In this document: positions 58,607 through 64,000 of the stretch, one piece after another
Layout of the letters: each line of letters begins with the position of its first letter
Numbering within the stretch: the first letter of the stretch is position 1
Source: Silene latifolia
Taxonomy: Eukaryota > Streptophyta > Magnoliopsida > Caryophyllales > Caryophyllaceae
Length of the DNA: 64,000 nt
NCBI RefSeq assembly: GCF_048544455.1
Contig: NC_133526.1
Location: forward strand, 7,518,001-7,582,000
Direction of reading: 5' to 3'
The notes under the pieces: generated by a model
The model's input: only the letters and a program-made list of their open reading frames with translations
The model's database searches: none
What the model was told of the DNA's origin: nothing
Made by a program: the position numbers and the translations under genes

Positions 58607-59854
58607 CTATAATAGTTCTCTTATGAGTTTAGCCTTCATCTCTTCCATTTCCGGAGTTAAAGACGGACAATCCATTAGTTTGCTAAGTATTGACCAATTA
58701 ACCTTCTTTTCTTTGACCCTTACTTTCTCTTCATCTATGGCAAGCCTCCTCACCTCATTATCTTTATCACTAGTCATATTAAAATTCAAATTCTTCACGG
58801 CGTTACTGAAATGACTCACCTCTTCGATAACAGTTTTCAACGCCCCCTTACCTTTTTTAGCTGCATCTCTACCAATTGGACGAGTATTAGATGCACTTCC
58901 TTCTTCTACAGAGCAAGCTGGAGAGAACCCTCCATCATTAAGCCTAGTTCTCTTACCACTACTACCGCTTTCGGGTGTACCAACATTTGTAGGAGTGGTT
59001 GGATCTTCTTGTTGAGCTCTTTTCCCCGGATTAATTCCGGCATATGGAGCAATGTGATCTTCCCATTTTCTATAATGTCTTAACAAGCGCCAAGCATGTT
59101 CATAGTTAAATTTTCCTTTATGTAACTTATGAGCCATTTGAATGACGTCATCTTCTGACATCCCACTTCTCTTGATTCGATTAGCTTCTGCAAAACAATC
59201 ACCCCATGCCATGACGGCTCTGCATATACGCCGCATTCTGCCACCAATAGAATTGCCAGTCTTCTGTCTAAGTTTATGTGGATTGGCAAGACGAGCTTCT
59301 TCATACAAAGATGTGACTTTCCCCCAAAGTGCATCTTTCTTTTGGTTAGTGCCAACAATACTATCTTGAGAGACACTCATAAATGACGAAATCAAAGCTT
59401 CATCCTCTTCCCGAGTAAAATGTACAATATGACTCGATGCCTCCTCATTGTTGTTATTGTCTTCTAGTTCTTCAATTTGAACATTATTTTGAGGAGTATT
59501 TCGGTAATTCGGAGGTGTTTGAGAAGGAAAAGGGAGGTAATTATTTTCTTGTGATGAGAAATTATGACTCAAAGGTACAATATTAATATTTGGTCGATAT
59601 AATGGCGGTGGCGGTGGAGGATTAGAATGAGTTTGTTGAAATGGATTAATATTATATTGTCGAGAGGGATATTGATTTTGAGGGGGATATGGAATTTGTG
59701 TGTGTGACGTATTTTGTTGGAGATACGGATTTTGTGAGGGTAATGAATTTTCTTGTATAATATTACTATGAGTTTGTTGAAATTCATTCCACAATTCTAA
59801 TATTCTAGGATCGGGATTTTCATAATAAGGTGGTCTTGGATTATTTGGATCCAT
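58607..59854 (-). CDS. PIF/Harbinger ORF1, Myb/SANT-like DNA-binding protein
   Basis: The best start is MDPNNPRPPYYENP at 59854, giving 415 aa; the frame is open upstream but the extra residues are hydrophobic and unlike the family. A Pro/Asn/Gln-rich N-terminus is followed by a Myb/SANT-like trihelix region (HFTREEDEALISSFMSVSQD, KKDALWGKVTSLYEEARLAN, GNSIGGRMRRICRAVMAWGD) at about 145-250. The C-terminus has the charged helix common to plant ORF1 proteins, often annotated as a NAM-associated C-terminal domain (RRLAIDEEKVRVKEKKVNW). In this superfamily ORF1 binds the ends and brings the transposase into the nucleus. No break was seen. Confidence 0.88.
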   Translation of the reverse strand: MDPNNPRPPYYENPDPRILELWNEFQQTHSNIIQENSLPSQNPYLQQNTSHTQIPYPPQNQYPSRQYNINPFQQTHSNPPPPPPLYRPNINIVPLSHNFSSQENNYLPFPSQTPPNYRNTPQNNVQIEELEDNNNNEEASSHIVHFTREEDEALISSFMSVSQDSIVGTNQKKDALWGKVTSLYEEARLANPHKLRQKTGNSIGGRMRRICRAVMAWGDCFAEANRIKRSGMSEDDVIQMAHKLHKGKFNYEHAWRLLRHYRKWEDHIAPYAGINPGKRAQQEDPTTPTNVGTPESGSSGKRTRLNDGGFSPACSVEEGSASNTRPIGRDAAKKGKGALKTVIEEVSHFSNAVKNLNFNMTSDKDNEVRRLAIDEEKVRVKEKKVNWSILSKLMDCPSLTPEMEEMKAKLIRELL

Positions 59855-60412
59855 AAAATGGATAAATATGAGAGAATAATAAGTAATATGGAAATTAAAA
59901 ATATAGTAAAAGATAAGTATAAGAAGAGTTGAATGATCAATTGTAAAAAAAATTACCAACTATTTATAGAAAATGTGAAAAAATATTGATCAGTTAAAAT
60001 AAAACTAGCCGTTTTAGACCGTTTGCTAGAAATTACACTGAAGATTAAAATTGCCGTTGCAATTGGTATGGGGATCAGTGAGTTTTTTGCCAACCTTTTT
60101 ATTTTTTATAATAAAATAAGACCAATTGGCCATCAATTTACCCATCACAACAGTGAGTATCATCACTTCACTTTTATAAAGTGACTACCAATGCATGAAA
60201 AGAGACCATCACTTTTTGTCCTTTTTCCATCAACTTTCTATAATTGACCACCGATGCATATGGTCTAAGGAGTACGTTGATCATGCTAGAAACGCTAGAG
60301 GGAAAAGAGCCGGTAGCAACCACAAGAGTGGACCGGTCAACTACATTTAAGGAAAAGATCTACAACTTAGTAACGGCTGGCGATTTATGAGCAAGGAGTC
60401 GTTGCCATTTAA

Positions 60413-61563
60413 GAGCATCCACAATGGTAAGCTAGTTGATATTAGCTTACCTTTGCCACATCATTTTTTTGAGCAACAACAATTTCAAGCTACAAGTTAC
60501 TCCAATGGTGAATCCTATTTAGTATTAGCTTGATGAGACCTAACTAACACACTTTTTTATTAATTTATTTAATTCTTAACTAGTATAGGACCCGTGCTAC
60601 AGCACGACATTTTTAAGATTTTGTTTATAAAGAGGGAAAACAATAAAATTGTTTTTGGCATAAAATATATGGTACTTTTAAGTTAATGTTATAATATAGT
60701 AGATATAATATTAGCAAGGAGGAAAAAAATAAAGTTTATTACCGTAAAAGATAGTTGAAACTAAGTTAGTCTTGTTTCGAACTATTAATAATAATACTAT
60801 AATGTTAAATCAATAAGGGGAACTTATTTGTGAAATTAAATTAGATGTAAATTATAATTAAAAAAAACCTATTAGCCTTATAAAAAAACGGTCGAAATAA
60901 TATACTACGCGTTTAAAGAGACGATTTTAAATTATTAAACTAAAATTTCACTTTCTATTTCCTATAAGAAAATTCATCAAAATTGACACACATCAAATTA
61001 TTGTATATTTGGGGTAATTTATTGTGATTTGAAAAGTCAGAGAAATTTGTTGGTTCTAACGTTAGAATGTTAGTAATGAGATATGCCAAATTATATAGAA
61101 ACAATTTGTTTCCATATAGGATTGTTAATTATCAAAGTCAGAATTTTTTTGGTTATACGTTGGAATGGTGGTAATCAATGGGAAATCAATTTGTTTCCAT
61201 ATAAGATTCTTAATTAGAAAAGTCAAAGATTATTTTTAAATAGTGGGCTCAACTCAGAATCTTATTTGTGGTGTTTTCAGTCCATAAAGCACAGACCCAT
61301 TAAAGTAGGGAGTAGTTGGGCGGGAAAATACTAAGAGAATTTTATTCTCTTAGTAGTAGGGGGGATTACTAAATAAAAAATAAATGAGACAACTATTTTT
61401 CTATTGGTTATATTTTCTTATGGGACCATTTAAGCTACTAGCTCCATGGAGCTAGTAGCTTAATTTAAGCTAGTTGATGTGGAGTACTCCAATGGTTAAG
61501 CAAGTAGCTTGAAATCTTTTTTATTTGCAAGCAAGTCCTTTTAGGTAACCATTGGAGATGCTC
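60413..61563. mobile_element. PIF/Harbinger-type MITE split by a Helitron
   Basis: The ends GAGCATCCACAATGGTAAGC and, inverted, GAGCATCTCCAATGGTTACC lie between TAA duplications (60410-60412, 61564-61566). Inner repeats of AGCTACTAGCTCCATGGAGC type occur. The GAGCATCC terminus is shared with 37706-38104. A Helitron of 786 bp occupies its middle, so the original MITE was about 365 bp. Confidence 0.85.
60580..61365 (-). mobile_element. non-autonomous Helitron, 786 bp
   Basis: On the minus strand it starts TCCCCCCTACTACTAAGAG, continues with a stem of CTAAGAGAA...TTCTCTTAG type, and ends with a hairpin (CGTGCTGTAGCACG), GGTCCTATACTAG and host T. It shares both ends with 50880-51394. It has no coding capacity. 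Confidence 0.78.
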
Positions 61564-61566
61564 TAA

Positions 61567-62520
61567 GGACGACTATAAATGGAAGATAGAACAACTAAGG
61601 AAGGACACACACCACTCTCAGCTAGAATTGACACAATTGACCCGACACCGAACTCAAGATTTGACTCAAACCCGAATTGACCCGATCCAATATGTAATAA
61701 TCCACTAAACCAAAGACGTCATTCGGGCGGGGTACTCCTCTTAAGAGGTCTATTATTAATAGGCTTATATGACTAGTGCTTAAAGGGATTGAAAATATTA
61801 TTCATATACAAAAAAGAGCAATTTCTTTTCTGATTATCCATGCAAAATAATTCCACAATTAAGCGTGATTGGCTGTGAGTAGTCTTGGGATGTGTGATCT
61901 CCTGGGAAGGCTCCGGGGATGCACATGAGTGAGGACAAAATGCGCTGGAAATGACTTGTGTTGATCTGTGGGTCATGTACACAACCTAGCGAGTTACCGT
62001 GAGTGACTGCTCTCGACCCTAGGTTTGGGTCGGGGTGCTACATAATATAAACCGACCCTAATGTTTATTGCTGCAAATCGATTATTATCCACAAATAACT
62101 TAATAATAGTTGACCCCAAAATGATCCAAACCCAAAATGACCTAACCCGACCCGACCCAAAATCTACAGACTCGAAATGACCCGAACCGGACTCGATAGA
62201 CTCGCTTGTCAGGTCTACTCTCAGCTCTAGCATTACAATACTTTGCAAATACATAACAAGCAATCATACATTTATTCCAATATTCTAGAATTACATAGTG
62301 AAATCCTCTTCTACCTTGGTCATGTGGTTTTTTCCCATTTAAGGGTTACACGTATGAATCTTGTTATCTAATTTCCCTTTACTTGTCTTGTTCTTCTTCT
62401 TACTTTTACTACCTTGCAAACAAACCCTGCACTTAATCGATCTTAGTAAAAACTAGATAACCCTGCAACATTCAACCCTAATAGTATCTTGCCCTTGTAA
62501 AATAACACCCTCAAAATAAT
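61567..62520. other. degenerate GACCCGA-rich repeat region
   Basis: Two clusters (about 61635-61690 and 62100-62210) repeat GACCCGA, AACCCGA and AATGACC motifs, resembling stretches near 37380 and 39800. Borders are not visible. The last bases before 62520 may be the end of an LTR, because a primer-site-like motif follows. Confidence 0.4.
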
Positions 62521-64000
62521 TGGCGTCCACCGTGGGACATCTAGCTCGTTGATGATTGATTATTTTTGACTAATTTCCCTCTTCCTTTTCATGATTTTTG
62601 ACCCCATTTGGCATGGTTTTGACCCCGACCCGCTTGCATTTTGCCCTTTTATCCCATGTTTTTGAAAACTATGAATTCCCGTCTTAATTTGTAGGGAATA
62701 GGCCTAAGAGAAGGCAAGACGGAAGAAGGAGTAAGCTTGTACTTAATATCATGTCAACTTGAGAAGAAGAGGTGGAAAAATGCTGAGAAGACGTCTCTGC
62801 CGGCAGGCCAGCAGCCGATCCACCGGCAGGGACATCCCTCCCATCCACAGAAGTGAAGGAAAGGCTGAGGGAAGTGTTCTATGCCGGTAGGCCGACAGCC
62901 GGTCCACCAGCAGGGAACACCTCCAACACTTAGCCAAATTTTAGATGAGATTTCGAAGCCAAAATTATGAATGCACGCTGCCGGTAGGGGTGGCCGGCAG
63001 TCGGTCAACTGGCACACACTTCCCTCATTTAAGAAATGAAGAAGAAAGTCAAGAAAGGAGGACTCTCTGCCGGCAGGCCGGCAGCCGGTCCACCGGCAGA
63101 GAGATAACCAAGTCAGATTTTGGTCCAAATTTTGAAGAAGGCGCTGCCGGCTGAGGAGGCCGGCAGCCGTGTGCCGGCAGGGGAGCACAATCGCAGTTTT
63201 GGGCTTCTTTTCCTTCATTTGTGTTTAATTTAAAGGGGTACTATAAATACCCCCTCCCTTAATCATTGTACACACACATTAACCTAGATGGAAGAACTCT
63301 CTAATATTTATGCATTACTATAAATTAAGTATTAATCTTTCCCTAATTAAACCTTAATTACTTACTTAATTATTATAGATCTACTTAGTTTCAATTATTT
63401 ACATTTGAATCCTTGGGTTGTATTTTGAAGATATTGAAGAATCTCTTCTTTAATTCAATCAAAGTAACAACCTTCACTAGCAATTGGTATAATTTTCTTC
63501 TTATTTACTTTGTTTAATCAATAGTTTACATTTCAATTTGTCTTTTATCATTGTTGAAATTTATACCATGTCTTCTACTTTGATTACTTGTCTTTCTCCA
63601 ATTATTCGCATGTATCATTTGAATATGTGTGAGTAAAAATTAAATCCTCCTAGGGTTTAGGGGGAGTCTAAATGGGATTAATGGGTACGATTGGATGATT
63701 AATATTTGGGTTCATGGTGAATTGTTTAGCCTTCTTATGCATGCGTACAAGGTGTTTGATGAATTGTATGAGTGAAAGCACTTGCCTTTCTTCATTATTT
63801 GCTTAATTCCCCTATACATGAAAGTTTATAGAGGGTCTTGTTGTATGTTTAGGAGAAGAATTGATGCTTAATGAAAGTTAGGTGTCATCTGTAAGGTTTG
63901 GAAAAGATTGTTTGTATTGATGATAATTACAAGGGTTACAACCTAGCTTATATACTATTACAAAGATTGAATAACAAGAAAGCTATGAACATATTTACCT
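62521..64000 (+). mobile_element. probable LTR-retroelement-derived sequence (Ty3/gypsy-like), runs off the window
   Basis: TGGCGTCCACCGTGGGAC at 62521 resembles the primer-site region of several plant Ty3/gypsy lineages. Further on there are five GC-rich repeats (62797-63180), a TATAAATA box at 63242 with CACACACATT downstream, and a long AT-rich leader to the window end. The TATA box and leader look like an LTR U3/R/U5. Whether this is one element or two overlapping fragments cannot be settled because the other end is outside. It has no coding domain in view. Confidence 0.4.
62797..63180. repeat. five GC-rich units of CTGCCGGCAGGCCGGCAGCC type
   Basis: Units start near 62797, 62882, 62978, 63067 and 63144 (spacing 77-97 bases). 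Each contains self-complementary CTGCCGGCAG or GCCGGC and a downstream CCGGTCCACCGGCAG-like element, separated by AT-rich GAAGAA-rich spacers. They lie directly upstream of the TATA box. Confidence 0.85.

Larger units (their letters stand above)
56918..60265 (-). mobile_element. PIF/Harbinger DNA transposon, two-gene, internally deleted
   Basis: The ends GACCATCCGCATCCATC and, inverted, GACCATATGCATCGGTGG lie between TAA duplications (56915-56917 and 60266-60268), the TTA/TAA target of this superfamily. It is 3348 bp with two minus-strand genes: Myb/SANT-like ORF1 (58607-59854) and transposase ORF2 (57292-58200), the normal order. ORF1 is intact; ORF2 has lost its catalytic centre in frame. 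The element could therefore supply the DNA-binding partner but not strand transfer. Confidence 0.9.

Noticed and set aside
58607-59959. 450-residue version of the Harbinger ORF1
   Set aside because: The extra N-terminal residues are hydrophobic and AT-rich; the family start MDPNNPRPP at 59854 is more credible.

Overview
The window is nuclear DNA of a flowering plant (eudicot). It has spliced genes with short exons, a plastid sigma-factor gene, a plant-type NLR relic and dense plant transposon families. Au-like SINEs, the many small MITEs and the general character are compatible with Caryophyllales (for example Caryophyllaceae), but that placement is only a guess.

Layout. 1-17 kb is a nest of mobile elements. 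It holds a complete miniature LTR element (TRIM, 223-964) carrying a MITE in one repeat. It is followed by a TA-flanked Tc1/mariner element (1788-17008) whose transposase start is split by a solo LTR (2321-5047). The mariner body also carries a CACTA element (6285-16873), which in turn is split by a full-length but decayed Ty1/copia element (6944-15835). 17.4-23.7 kb is a TFIIS-M plus SPOC domain gene (+). 23.7-28.2 kb is intergenic repeat debris. 28.2-31.2 kb is a type-B DnaJ/HSP40 gene (-) with MITEs in both introns. 31.3-33.5 kb is a MITE cluster. 33.8-41.8 kb is SIG1, the nuclear gene for a plastid RNA polymerase sigma factor (+, nine coding exons). 43.4-46.4 kb is a conserved Lys-rich coiled-coil protein gene (-). 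46.6-53.4 kb is MULE, hAT, PIF, Helitron and Stowaway derivatives. 53.6-55.5 kb is an NLR relic missing most of its NB-ARC domain (-). 56.9-60.3 kb is a PIF/Harbinger element with an intact Myb/SANT ORF1 and an in-frame-deleted transposase. 60.4-61.6 kb is a PIF MITE with a Helitron inside it. 61.6-64 kb is probable LTR-element-derived sequence that runs off the window.

Four host genes look intact after splicing by eye: the SPOC protein (about 1022 aa), DnaJ (327 aa), SIG1 (498 aa) and the Lys-rich protein (317 aa). They do not form one pathway. The exon joins given here all keep frame and use GT/AG borders, but they were deduced without transcripts. Most non-genic sequence consists of transposons whose ends and target-site duplications can be read directly, so relative insertion order can be inferred at several places.
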